64,000 bases of DNA. Source: Stomorhina lunata. Its lineage: Eukaryota > Arthropoda > Insecta > Diptera > Rhiniidae. The notes under the pieces were generated by a model. That model made no database searches. It was not told the origin of the DNA and saw only the letters and a program-made list of their open reading frames with translations. This document shows positions 33,961-46,125 of the stretch, piece after piece. A program made the position numbers and the translations under genes. Every line of letters starts with the position of its first letter. Within the stretch, counting starts at the first letter, position 1. The DNA lies in NCBI GenBank assembly GCA_933228675.1, contig OW121742.1, forward strand, positions 112,976,739 through 113,040,738. Reading direction: 5' to 3'.

Positions 33961-35433
33961 AACTATCTTTATCAATATTTTTCATTGAGATTATTTCTAT
34001 CCAAAGATCTTTTATCGAGAATTTGCTTTGAAAAATGTGTGACTGAGTACTTAAAAACTCTTTTAGAACTGCCCTCGATTTCTCTAATATTGCTCTATAT
34101 ATCCATCTAAGTTTTTTATAACATTTTCACTTGTATTTTTCCTATTATTGTAAGTGTTTCTGCCACTTTTTTTTCGCAGTACATCTTTTGTTCTTGAAAT
34201 AGGGAGATATTCTCGTACGATTTTTGTTTTATTACAAAACTACTTACAACTACTACTACCACTACAACAACTTCATAAAGAGTTAGTGGTGGTGTTATAC
34301 TCGTATACTGTGATGACGATTGTAATAAAAGTTCAACATTGATTTACAACATTCCCAATGAAACTTGTAAATGTTGTTCAATAAAAGCCAAAAACTGAAA
34401 ATCTCCTATAAAAAATGGGGGGAAAACTGAAAAAATAAATGAAAACGAAGTGGAACATTTAATGTCATGCTGAGAAAAGCGCCTTTTTAACATTTTCTTA
34501 AAAGAAAAGCACAGAAAAAGGTTATGCGAAACAGATTGCAGAGACTTAGAGTTTAGATTTTTCAGTTGCTTTGGCTGTCAATAGAAATACAAAGAAGGAT
34601 GCAGGGAGGATCGGATCTTTGGTTGGAAGGAGATAATTTAATTTTGAAGAAAAAAGGGATTAATGGAGATTCTGTTATGTTAAGGTAATAAAAGAAATGA
34701 AAAAGTAAAGTATAGTTTTTGGGGCTTAACTTTAAGTTTCAAAAACAGATTATGAAAAATTGAAGACATACTTCTAGGAGGCTTTGAATTTTAAAAGCCT
34801 TAAGAATATAAGTAACAACACAAAATTATAAAAATTTGTAATATTTTGTAAATCACTGACTCCATATTATATTAGAAACTTTACCCTCGCCTTGTTCACT
34901 CCTGAAATTTCAAACTATGACAACCATTAAATGAAATCAAAAATATTTGCCTACTTTTAGGCTTTGTTAAAAAATTTCCATTTTTTTATATAAGCCAATA
35001 AATCATGAAAAAACAACAAATGTACATAAAAAAATTCAAATTTATTAAATTAACTTCTCCCTCAATAAACATGCAAAATAAATATAAAATCAAAAATATT
35101 TTACAATATTTATTTATTCATTCACTCAACCAGTTTCTATGGAGTTAATAAATTAATATAAAAGTCCATTGTAATCATATTTTAGATAATGTAAATTTAA
35201 CGATCAGGGAATGACGGACTGACTCAATGAATGAACTAATAAGTGAAACGAATGGGTAAGTGAATAAATAAATTGGAAATGACATTGAAATTTATTATGA
35301 TTGATTTAAAACACGATAAAGTAATAAGTATTTTGTGGAAATTGAAAATTTTTTAAAATTAATGCAATTGAAGAAGATAAATGGAAAATTAAATGACTTA
35401 AAATGGTCGAATCTAGGATAAGAATTTACTACA
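33961..35433. other. AT-rich non-coding DNA
   Basis: No gene is recognised. A short CTACTACTACCACTACAACAA run lies near 34,249-34,270. The frame at 34154-34342 is not supported by anything else. Confidence 0.5.
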
Positions 35434-37676
35434 GGGCCACTTGATATCGTTTTGAATTTAATATATTTCAAAAACATTTGTCTAGCATACTTTTAGGGTT
35501 ATCTAAATAATTTATAACGTATAGGTAAAATATACAAAATTCAGCCAAAATTATTTTAAAGCTCCCTAAAGTATGTTAAAAATTGTACAATATATCTTAG
35601 TCTATGACTTAGTCTATGTCTTAGTACATGTATTAGTCTATGTCTTAGTCTATGTCTTAGTCTATGTCTTAGTCTATGTCTTAGTCTATGTCTTAGTCTA
35701 TGTCTTAGTCTATGTCTTAGTCTATGTCTTAGTCTATGTCTTAGTCTATGTCTTAGTCTATGTCTTAGTCTATGTCTTAGTCTATGTCTTAGTATATGTC
35801 TTAGTCTATGTCTTAGTCTATGTCTTAGTCTATGTCTTAGTCTATGTCTTAGTCTATGTCTTAGTCTATGTCTTAGTCTATGTCTTAGTCTATGTCTTAG
35901 TCTATGTCTTAGTCTATGTCTTAGTCTATGTCTTAGTCTATGTCTTAGTCTATGTCTTAGTCTATGTCTTAGTCTATGTCTTAGTCTATGTCTTAGTCTA
36001 TGCCTTAGTCTATTTCTTAGTCGATGTCTTAGTCTATGTCTTAGTCTATGTCTTAGTCTATGTCTTAGTCTATGTCTTAGTCTATGTCTTAGTCTATGTC
36101 TTAGTCTATGTCTTAGTCTATGTCTTAGTCTATGTTTTAGTCAATGTCTTAGTCTATGTCTTAGTCTATGTCTTAGTCTATGTCTTAGTCTATGTCTTAG
36201 TCTATGTCTTAGTCTATGTCTTAGTCTATGTCTTAGTCTATGTCTTAGTCTATGTCTTAGTCTATGTCTTAGTCTATGTCTTAGTCTATGTCTTAGTCTA
36301 TGTCTTAGTCTATGTCTTAGTCTATGTCTTAGTCTATGTCTTAGTCTATGTCTTAGTCTATGGCTTAGTCTATGTCTTAGTCTATGTCTTAGTCTATGTC
36401 TTAGTCTATGTCTTAGTCTATGTCTTCGTCTATGTCTTAGTCTATGTCTTAGTCTATGTCTTAGTCTATGTCTTAGTCTATGTCTTAGTCTATGTCTTAG
36501 TCTATGTCTTAGTCTATATCTTAGTCTATGTCTTCGTCTATGTCTTAGTCTATGTCTTAGTCTATGTCTTAGTCTATGTCTTAGTCTATGTCTTAGTCTA
36601 TGTCTTAGTCTATGTCTTAGTCTATGTCTTAGTCTATGTCTTAGTCTATGTCTTAGTCTATGTCTTAGTCTACGTCTTAGTCTATGTCTTAGTCCATGTC
36701 TTAGTCTATGTCTTAGTTTATGTCTTAGTCTATGTCTTAGTCTATGTCTTAGTCTATGTCTTAGTCTATGTCTTAGTCTATGTCTTAGTCTATGTCTTAG
36801 TCTATGTCTTAGTCTATGTCTTAGTCTATGTCTTAGTATATGTCTTAGTCTATGTCTTAGTCTATGTCTTAGTCTATGTCTTAGTCTATGTCTTAGTCTA
36901 TCTTTTAGTCTATGTCTTAGTCTATGTCTTAGTCTATGTCTTAGTCTATGTCTTAGTCTATGTCTTAGTCTATGTCTTAGTCTATGTCTTAGTCTATGTC
37001 TTAGTCTATGTCTTAGTCTATGTCTTAGTCTATATCTTAGTCTATGTCTTAGTCTATGTCTTAGTCTATGTCTTAGTCTATGTCTTAGTCTATGTCTTAG
37101 TCTATGTCTTAGTCTATGTCTTAGTCTATGTCTTAGTCTATGTCTTAGTCTATGTCTTAGTCTATGTCTTAGTCTATGTCTTAGTCTATGTCTTAGTCTA
37201 TGTCTTAGTCTATGTCTTAGTCTATGTCTTAGTCTATGTCTTAGTCTATGTCTTAGTCTATGTCTTAGTCTATGTCTTAGTCTATGTCTTAGTCTATGTC
37301 TTAGTCTATGTTTTAGTCTATGTCTTAGTCTATGTCTTAGTCTATGTCTTAGTCTATGTCTTAGTCTATGTCTTAGTCTATGTATTAGTCTATGTCTTAG
37401 TCTATGTCTTAGTCTATGTCTTAGTCTATGTCTTAGTCTATGTCTTAGTCTATGTCTTAGTCTATGTCTTAGTCTATGTCTTAGTCAATGTCTTAGTCTA
37501 TGTCTTAGTCTATGTCTAAGTGTATATCTTAGTCTATGTCTTAGATATCAAATTTTATTGAACTTTTAGCAATAGAAAAAGTTTTTAACACCCCTAAAGT
37601 ATGCTACGATTTTTTGATATTGTGTTTAATATATCTGAGCTTACTCAACCGTTATCAAATGTAATTATTTGGCTTC
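35434..37676. mobile_element. GGGGCC-family MITE carrying a 12-bp minisatellite
   Basis: The left flank reads GGGCCACTTGATATCG, then TAGCATACTTTTAGGG. The right flank, reverse-complemented, reads GAAGCCAAATAATTACATTT and then TAGCATACTTTAGGGG. Both ends match parts of the MITEs at 33.3-34.0 kb in the same order, so the minisatellite between them sits inside an expanded member of that family. The terminal repeats are degenerate, and the left one has a deletion. Confidence 0.6.
35594..37545 (+). repeat. 12-bp minisatellite (TCTATGTCTTAG)n
   Basis: Roughly 160 copies of TCTATGTCTTAG occur with sparse single-base variants. Because 12 is a multiple of three, one frame stays open for 648 codons and reads as VYVL repeats. 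The strictly repetitive translation, lack of any non-repeat domain and independent occurrence of the same unit elsewhere (59.7 kb, degenerate at 28.4 kb) argue against a protein gene. Confidence 0.96.
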
Positions 37677-38223
37677 AGAAACCGAGGGCATACGACTGCA
37701 TCGAGCTATCCCTAACAAACCCACCCTTTTCTTATCTCATAAAACTTAAATACCATAAATTTCAATCAAACCGCTTTCTACATAAGTCCATAAAACTAGA
37801 AAAAGTCATAAAAATTTTTAATTTTTTTATGCTTAAACCAAAAACCCTTAAAAAAAAAGAATTCAACTAAATTTAAATTTGTATTCGGTTGTTATCCTCG
37901 ACATCATAATAATTTGCAATAAAGAAAACCTATTCATATTTTTTATGATTTTAACCAAATCTATTTACAATTCTCTTCAAGTTGGTAAACAAAATTATAT
38001 GGTCGCCTTTTTTGGTTTTCTTAGTGTTTTGTTGGCTCAGAAAAAGAAAAACAGTCTATAAATTATGGGGGTCTATAAATATTTGTAAATACATAAATAT
38101 ATTTTTGTCACAAATACTAGGATATGAGACCACAACCACGAATCAACATAACGACATTAACCACATATTTATTATAAAATTTCTTTAGTTATTTACACAC
38201 AACAATAGTTTTATAATAGTAAG
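37677..38223. other. AT-rich non-coding DNA
   Basis: No gene is recognised. Overlapping short frames at 37601-38188 lack domains or a credible start context. Confidence 0.5.
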
Positions 38224-41200
38224 GGTATTCACGAAAGCTAATTAGGACAAACTTCTACAGCAAATACTGTATAAAACATAGTTCTATTCTAGTTCTGTTA
38301 TAGTTCTGTTATAGTTCTGTTCTAGTTCTGTTCTAGTTCTGTTCTAGTTCTGTTCTAGTTCTGTTCTAGTTCTGTTCTAGTTCTGTTCTAGTTCTGTTCT
38401 AGTTCTGTTCTAGTTCTGTTCTAGTTCTGTTCTAGTTCTGTTCTAGTTCTGTTCTAGTTCTGTTCTAGTTCTGTTCTAGTTCTGTTCTAGTTCTGTTCTA
38501 GTTCTGTTCTAGTTCTGTTCTAGTTCTGTTCTAGTTCTGTTCTAGTTCTGTTCTAGTTCTGTTCTAGTTCTGTTCTAGTTCTGTTCTAGTTCTGTTCTAG
38601 TTCTGTTCTAGTTCTGTTCTAGTTCTGTTCTAGTTCTGTTCTAGTTCTGTTCTAGTTCTGTTCTAGTTCTGTTCTAGTTCTGTTCTAGTTCTGTTCTAGT
38701 TCTGTTCTAGTTCTGTTCTAGTTCTGTTCTAGTTCTGTTCTAGTTCTGTTCTAGTTCTGTTCTAGTTCTGTTCTAGTTCTGTTCTAGTTCTGTTCTAGTT
38801 CTGTTCTAGTTCTGTTCTAGTTCTGTTCTAGTTCTGTTCTAGTTCTGTTCTAGTTCTGTTCTAGTTCTGTTCTAGTTCTGTTCTAGTTCTGTTCTAGTTC
38901 TGTTCTAGTTCTGTTCTAGTTCTGTTCTAGTTCTGTTCTAGTTCTGTTCTAGTTCTGTTCTAGTTCTGTTCTAGTTCTGTTCTAGTTCTGTTCTAGTTCT
39001 GTTCTAGTTCTGTTCTAGTTCTGTTCTAGTTCTGTTCTAGTTCTGTTCTAGTTCTGTTCTAGTTCTGTTCTAGTTCTGTTCTAGTTCTGTTCTAGTTCTG
39101 TTCTAGTTCTGTTCTAGTTCTGTTCTAGTTCTGTTCTAGTTCTGTTCTAGTTCTGTTCTAGTTCTGTTCTAGTTCTGTTCTAGTTCTGTTCTAGTTCTGT
39201 TCTAGTTCTGTTCTAGTTCTGTTCTAGTTCTGTTCTAGTTCTGTTCTAGTTCTGTTCTAGTTCTGTTCTAGTTCTGTTCTAGTTCTGTTCTAGTTCTGTT
39301 CTAGTTCTGTTCTAGTTCTGTTCTAGTTCTGTTCTAGTTCTGTTCTAGTTCTGTTCTAGTTCTGTTCTAGTTCTGTTCTAGTTCTGTTCTAGTTCTGTTC
39401 TAGTTCTGTTCTAGTTCTGTTCTAGTTCTGTTCTAGTTCTGTTCTAGTTCTGTTCTAGTTCTGTTCTAGTTCTGTTCTAGTTCTGTTCTAGTTCTGTTCT
39501 AGTTCTGTTCTAGTTCTGTTCTAGTTCTGTTCTAGTTCTGTTCTAGTTCTGTTCTAGTTCTGTTCTAGTTCTGTTCTAGTTCTGTTCTAGTTCTGTTCTA
39601 GTTCTGTTCTAGTTCTGTTCTAGTTCTGTTCTAGTTCTGTTCTAGTTCTGTTCTAGTTCTGTTCTAGTTCTGTTCTAGTTCTGTTCTAGTTCTGTTCTAG
39701 TTCTGTTCTAGTTCTGTTCTAGTTCTGTTCTAGTTCTGTTCTAGTTCTGTTCTAGTTCTGTTCTAGTTCTGTTCTAGTTCTGTTCTAGTTCTGTTCTAGT
39801 TCTGTTCTAGTTCTGTTCTAGTTCTGTTCTAGTTCTGTTCTAGTTCTGTTCTAGTTCTGTTCTAGTTCTGTTCTAGTTCTGTTCTAGTTCTGTTCTAGTT
39901 CTGTTCTAGTTCTGTTCTAGTTCTGTTCTAGTTCTGTTCTAGTTCTGTTCTAGTTCTGTTCTAGTTCTGTTCTAGTTCTGTTCTAGTTCTGTTCTAGTTC
40001 TGTTCTAGTTCTGTTCTAGTTCTGTTCTAGTTCTGTTCTAGTTCTGTTCTAGTTCTGTTCTAGTTCTGTTCTAGTTCTGTTCTAGTTCTGTTCTAGTTCT
40101 GTTCTAGTTCTGTTCTAGTTCTGTTCTAGTTCTGTTCTAGTTCTGTTCTAGTTCTGTTCTAGTTCTGTTCTAGTTCTGTTCTAGTTCTGTTCTAGTTCTG
40201 TTCTAGTTCTGTTCTAGTTCTGTTCTAGTTCTGTTCTAGTTCTGTTCTAGTTCTGTTCTAGTTCTGTTCTAGTTCTGTTCTAGTTCTGTTCTAGTTCTGT
40301 TCTAGTTCTGTTCTAGTTCTGTTCTAGTTCTGTTCTAGTTCTGTTCTAGTTCTGTTCTAGTTCTGTTCTAGTTCTGTTCTAGTTCTGTTCTAGTTCTGTT
40401 CTAGTTCTGTTCTAGTTCTGTTCTAGTTCTGTTCTAGTTCTGTTCTAGTTCTGTTCTAGTTCTGTTCTAGTTCTGTTCTAGTTCTGTTCTAGTTCTGTTC
40501 TAGTTCTGTTCTAGTTCTGTTCTAGTTCTGTTCTAGTTCTGTTCTAGTTCTGTTCTAGTTCTGTTCTAGTTCTGTTCTAGTTCTGTTCTAGTTCTGTTCT
40601 AGTTCTGTTCTAGTTCTGTTCTAGTTCTGTTCTAGTTCTGTTCTAGTTCTGTTCTAGTTCTGTTCTAGTTCTGTTCTAGTTCTGTTCTAGTTCTGTTCTA
40701 GTTCTGTTCTAGTTCTGTTCTAGTTCTGTTCTAGTTCTGTTCTAGTTCTGTTCTAGTTCTGTTCTAGTTCTGTTCTAGTTCTGTTCTAGTTCTGTTCTAG
40801 TTCTGTTCTAGTTCTGTTCTAGTTCTGTTCTAGTTCTGTTCTAGTTCTGTTCTAGTTCTGTTCTAGTTCTGTTCTAGTTCTGTTCTAGTTCTGTTCTAGT
40901 TCTGTTCTAGTTCTGTTCTAGTTCTGTTCTAGTTCTGTTCTAGTTCTGTTCTAGTTCTGTTCTAGTTCTGTTCTAGTTCTGTTCTAGTTCTGTTCTAGTT
41001 CTGTTCTAGTTCTGTTCTAGTTCTGTTCTAGTTCTGTTCTAGTTCTGTTCTAGTTCTGTTCTAGTTCTGTTCTAGTTCTGTTCTAGTTCTGTTCTAGTTC
41101 TGTTCTAGTTCTGTTCTAGTTCTGTTCTAGTTCTGTTCTAGTTCTGTTCTAGTTCTGTTCTAGTTCTGTTCTAGTTCTGTTCTAGTTCTGTTCTAGTTCT

Positions 41201-44200
41201 GTTCTAGTTCTGTTCTAGTTCTGTTCTAGTTCTGTTCTAGTTCTGTTCTAGTTCTGTTCTAGTTCTGTTCTAGTTCTGTTCTAGTTCTGTTCTAGTTCTG
41301 TTCTAGTTCTGTTCTAGTTCTGTTCTAGTTCTGTTCTAGTTCTGTTCTAGTTCTGTTCTAGTTCTGTTCTAGTTCTGTTCTAGTTCTGTTCTAGTTCTGT
41401 TCTAGTTCTGTTCTAGTTCTGTTCTAGTTCTGTTCTAGTTCTGTTCTAGTTCTGTTCTAGTTCTGTTCTAGTTCTGTTCTAGTTCTGTTCTAGTTCTGTT
41501 CTAGTTCTGTTCTAGTTCTGTTCTAGTTCTGTTCTAGTTCTGTTCTAGTTCTGTTCTAGTTCTGTTCTAGTTCTGTTCTAGTTCTGTTCTAGTTCTGTTC
41601 TAGTTCTGTTCTAGTTCTGTTCTAGTTCTGTTCTAGTTCTGTTCTAGTTCTGTTCTAGTTCTGTTCTAGTTCTGTTCTAGTTCTGTTCTAGTTCTGTTCT
41701 AGTTCTGTTCTAGTTCTGTTCTAGTTCTGTTCTAGTTCTGTTCTAGTTCTGTTCTAGTTCTGTTCTAGTTCTGTTCTAGTTCTGTTCTAGTTCTGTTCTA
41801 GTTCTGTTCTAGTTCTGTTCTAGTTCTGTTCTAGTTCTGTTCTAGTTCTGTTCTAGTTCTGTTCTAGTTCTGTTCTAGTTCTGTTCTAGTTCTGTTCTAG
41901 TTCTGTTCTAGTTCTGTTCTAGTTCTGTTCTAGTTCTGTTCTAGTTCTGTTCTAGTTCTGTTCTAGTTCTGTTCTAGTTCTGTTCTAGTTCTGTTCTAGT
42001 TCTGTTCTAGTTCTGTTCTAGTTCTGTTCTAGTTCTGTTCTAGTTCTGTTCTAGTTCTGTTCTAGTTCTGTTCTAGTTCTGTTCTAGTTCTGTTCTAGTT
42101 CTGTTCTAGTTCTGTTCTAGTTCTGTTCTAGTTCTGTTCTAGTTCTGTTCTAGTTCTGTTCTAGTTCTGTTCTAGTTCTGTTCTAGTTCTGTTCTAGTTC
42201 TGTTCTAGTTCTGTTCTAGTTCTGTTCTAGTTCTGTTCTAGTTCTGTTCTAGTTCTGTTCTAGTTCTGTTCTAGTTCTGTTCTAGTTCTGTTCTAGTTCT
42301 GTTCTAGTTCTGTTCTAGTTCTGTTCTAGTTCTGTTCTAGTTCTGTTCTAGTTCTGTTCTAGTTCTGTTCTAGTTCTGTTCTAGTTCTGTTCTAGTTCTG
42401 TTCTAGTTCTGTTCTAGTTCTGTTCTAGTTCTGTTCTAGTTCTGTTCTAGTTCTGTTCTAGTTCTGTTCTAGTTCTGTTCTAGTTCTGTTCTAGTTCTGT
42501 TCTAGTTCTGTTCTAGTTCTGTTCTAGTTCTGTTCTAGTTCTGTTCTAGTTCTGTTCTAGTTCTGTTCTAGTTCTGTTCTAGTTCTGTTCTAGTTCTGTT
42601 CTAGTTCTGTTCTAGTTCTGTTCTAGTTCTGTTCTAGTTCTGTTCTAGTTCTGTTCTAGTTCTGTTCTAGTTCTGTTCTAGTTCTGTTCTAGTTCTGTTC
42701 TAGTTCTGTTCTAGTTCTGTTCTAGTTCTGTTCTAGTTCTGTTCTAGTTCTGTTCTAGTTCTGTTCTAGTTCTGTTCTAGTTCTGTTCTAGTTCTGTTCT
42801 AGTTCTGTTCTAGTTCTGTTCTAGTTCTGTTCTAGTTCTGTTCTAGTTCTGTTCTAGTTCTGTTCTAGTTCTGTTCTAGTTCTGTTCTAGTTCTGTTCTA
42901 GTTCTGTTCTAGTTCTGTTCTAGTTCTGTTCTAGTTCTGTTCTAGTTCTGTTCTAGTTCTGTTCTAGTTCTGTTCTAGTTCTGTTCTAGTTCTGTTCTAG
43001 TTCTGTTCTAGTTCTGTTCTAGTTCTGTTCTAGTTCTGTTCTAGTTCTGTTCTAGTTCTGTTCTAGTTCTGTTCTAGTTCTGTTCTAGTTCTGTTCTAGT
43101 TCTGTTCTAGTTCTGTTCTAGTTCTGTTCTAGTTCTGTTCTAGTTCTGTTCTAGTTCTGTTCTAGTTCTGTTCTAGTTCTGTTCTAGTTCTGTTCTAGTT
43201 CTGTTCTAGTTCTGTTCTAGTTCTGTTCTAGTTCTGTTCTAGTTCTGTTCTAGTTCTGTTCTAGTTCTGTTCTAGTTCTGTTCTAGTTCTGTTCTAGTTC
43301 TGTTCTAGTTCTGTTCTAGTTCTGTTCTAGTTCTGTTCTAGTTCTGTTCTAGTTCTGTTCTAGTTCTGTTCTAGTTCTGTTCTAGTTCTGTTCTAGTTCT
43401 GTTCTAGTTCTGTTCTAGTTCTGTTCTAGTTCTGTTCTAGTTCTGTTCTAGTTCTGTTCTAGTTCTGTTCTAGTTCTGTTCTAGTTCTGTTCTAGTTCTG
43501 TTCTAGTTCTGTTCTAGTTCTGTTCTAGTTCTGTTCTAGTTCTGTTCTAGTTCTGTTCTAGTTCTGTTCTAGTTCTGTTCTAGTTCTGTTCTAGTTCTGT
43601 TCTAGTTCTGTTCTAGTTCTGTTCTAGTTCTGTTCTAGTTCTGTTCTAGTTCTGTTCTAGTTCTGTTCTAGTTCTGTTCTAGTTCTGTTCTAGTTCTGTT
43701 CTAGTTCTGTTCTAGTTCTGTTCTAGTTCTGTTCTAGTTCTGTTCTAGTTCTGTTCTAGTTCTGTTCTAGTTCTGTTCTAGTTCTGTTCTAGTTCTGTTC
43801 TAGTTCTGTTCTAGTTCTGTTCTAGTTCTGTTCTAGTTCTGTTCTAGTTCTGTTCTAGTTCTGTTCTAGTTCTGTTCTAGTTCTGTTCTAGTTCTGTTCT
43901 AGTTCTGTTCTAGTTCTGTTCTAGTTCTGTTCTAGTTCTGTTCTAGTTCTGTTCTAGTTCTGTTCTAGTTCTGTTCTAGTTCTGTTCTAGTTCTGTTCTA
44001 GTTCTGTTCTAGTTCTGTTCTAGTTCTGTTCTAGTTCTGTTCTAGTTCTGTTCTAGTTCTGTTCTAGTTCTGTTCTAGTTCTGTTCTAGTTCTGTTCTAG
44101 TTCTGTTCTAGTTCTGTTCTAGTTCTGTTCTAGTTCTGTTCTAGTTCTGTTCTAGTTCTGTTCTAGTTCTGTTCTAGTTCTGTTCTAGTTCTGTTCTAGT

Positions 44201-45044
44201 TCTGTTCTAGTTCTGTTCTAGTTCTGTTCTAGTTCTGTTCTAGTTCTGTTCTAGTTCTGTTCTAGTTCTGTTCTAGTTCTGTTCTAGTTCTGTTCTAGTT
44301 CTGTTCTAGTTCTGTTCTAGTTCTGTTCTAGTTCTGTTCTAGTTCTGTTCTAGTTCTGTTCTAGTTCTGTTCTAGTTCTGTTCTAGTTCTGTTCTAGTTC
44401 TGTTCCAGTTCTGTTCTGTTCTAGTTCTGTTCTAGTTCTGTTCTAGTTCTGTTCTAGTTCTGTTCTAGTTCTGTTCTAGTTCTGTTCTAGTTCTGTTCTA
44501 GTTCTGTTCTAGTTCTGTTCTAGTTCTGTTCTAGTTCTGTTCTAGTTCTGTTCTAGTTCTGTTCTAGTTCTGTTCTAGTTCTGTTCTAGTTCTGTTCTAG
44601 TTCTGTTCTAGTTCTGTTCTAGTTCTGTTCTAGTTCTGTTCTAGTTCTGTTCTAGTTCTGTTCTAGTTCTGTTCTAGTTCTGTTCTAGTTCTGTTCTAGT
44701 TCTGTTCTAGTTCTGTTCTAGTTCTGTTCTAGTTCTGTTCTAGTTCTGCTCTAGTTCTGTTCTAGTTCTGTTCTAGTTCTGTTCTAGTTCTGTTCTAGTT
44801 CTGTTCTAGTTCTGTTCTAGTTCTGTTCTAGTTCTGTTCTAGTACTGTTCTAGTTCTGTTCTAGTTCTGTTCTAGTTCTGTTCTAGTTCTGTTCTAGTTC
44901 TGTTCTAGTTCTGTTCTAGTTCTGTTCTAGTTCTGTTCTAGTTCTGTTCTAGTTCTATTCTAGTTCTGTTCTAGTTCTGTTCTAGTTCTGTTCTACTTTA
45001 GTTTTAGCTTCGTTCTAGATGTTGTAGTGGCTGTCGTGAATACC
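38224..45044. mobile_element. Putative TIR element holding an 11-bp array
   Basis: GGTATTCACGAAAGC at 38,224-38,238 and its inverse GCTGTCGTGAATACC at 45,030-45,044 (14 of 15 positions match) bracket the 11-bp array. About 40 bp of non-array sequence lies inside each end. No clear target duplication is visible. Interpretation as a non-autonomous transposon is inference from these short termini. Confidence 0.5.
38281..44995 (+). repeat. 11-bp satellite (TTCTGTTCTAG)n, 6.7 kb
   Basis: About 610 tandem copies. From about 38,330 to 44,400 the array looks perfect by eye. Variants are confined to the first units (GTTATAG near 38,297-38,313) and the last 600 bp: CCAG at 44,405, a shortened unit at 44,412-44,420, CTGCTC near 44,749, a GTACTG unit near 44,843 and CTATTC near 44,957. 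Each unit contains a TAG, and no long frame exists. Confidence 0.97.
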
Positions 45045-45940
45045 TCTATTGTTTCCTACATAAACTTAACGAGGTAAAAAATAAACTAAAACTTTTTTCG
45101 AACTCCATTTTATTATCGATGACTGACTACTAACTTGTCGTTTAAAGTTATTTACAATCAATCATAAAAATAGCAATATTGGCATTATGCTCCGAACTGA
45201 GTAGCACGGTTATTTGCTTGTGCTTTTTCATCCGCATAACTTTGTTGCTTCTTGTCTTAGCAGCAACAGCTGTATTCTTGTTCCATTATTTTATGATTTT
45301 GCCTTCGGTTTGTTGGCTCTTCTTGTTTCAGACTGCCTTACTTCGTTCCCATTTTGACATAATATTGGCATATTTGAAGGCAGGATAAGGGTCGTAAAAA
45401 TATATAGTAGTTGCAACAAACTACCCATCATCAAGTTATGACGACTAGCGTCATTGTAACAACGAGAATACATGCATAATATGTTTCAAATTTTTTGTTT
45501 CGAGAAGGGGAAAGTATGCTCATAATGACTACTAAAATATTTTTATCTATAATATTATTTACTTTAACAGAATTCTAAAGTATATGGAAAAATGTTAAAA
45601 TTTATTTTTTTTTTTTTTCTTTCAAATTTATAACATGATCTAGTTTATGATTGTTTCTTGCCATACCTTCCCTTTTAAAAAATATCACAATGTATAACCA
45701 ATATTAAATAGTTTCAGTCGCTGTTACACGTATTGTTATACTGAACATTCTACATAGTTGTAAATGTCATCAAGTAAATGTAATAAAATTTGTGGTAAAC
45801 CTTATTGCGGTTAAATGTTTATAAAAATTCCATAGATATGTTTGTACTTACTGCAGAAATACATTGACAAACTGCTATTACTATAAATATATATAAATAC
45901 CCTGAGGGAAAAAGATGAGTTTTCACCTTTATCAAAAGAT
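45045..45940. other. Non-coding DNA
   Basis: No gene is recognised. The frame at 45179-45388 is hydrophobic with no family resemblance. Confidence 0.5.
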
Positions 45941-45944
45941 TTAA

Positions 45945-46121
45945 CCCCTTGATGATACATTTAGCGTAACCAAGTTCGCTTCCAACTGTTCGCACACAAC
46001 TTGCTCTAAACAAACCAGTTTTTATGCTTAAGAACAGTCGCAAAACGAGTCAGACTCGTGATAATCATGTTAGGCACAGAAATGGTACCACGGCTCAGAT
46101 TTGTGGAAATACGTCAAAGGG
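45945..46121. mobile_element. piggyBac-like MITE flanked by TTAA
   Basis: A 177-bp segment is flanked by TTAA at 45,941-45,944 and 46,122-46,125. Its ends are CCCCTTGATG and, inverted, CCCTTTGACG (8 of 10 match). TTAA duplication plus CCC...GGG termini is the piggyBac-group signature. Inside is a palindrome ACGAGTCAGACTCGT at 46,045-46,059. The minus-strand frame at 45819-46043 runs through it and is not a gene. No transposase is encoded. Confidence 0.72.
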
Positions 46122-46125
46122 TTAA

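Noticed and set aside
35573..37519. 648-codon open frame (VYVL repeats)
   Set aside because: It is a translation of the 12-bp minisatellite, open only because 12 is divisible by three. It has no unique domain, and the same unit occurs elsewhere as a short degenerate repeat.
38281..44995. Telomeric repeat
   Set aside because: Flies use retrotransposon or long-satellite telomeres. The unit is not TTAGG-like and the array is internal, with unique flanks on both sides.
45819..46043. 74-codon minus-strand frame
   Set aside because: It is partly covered by the TTAA-flanked piggyBac-like MITE and has no domain.
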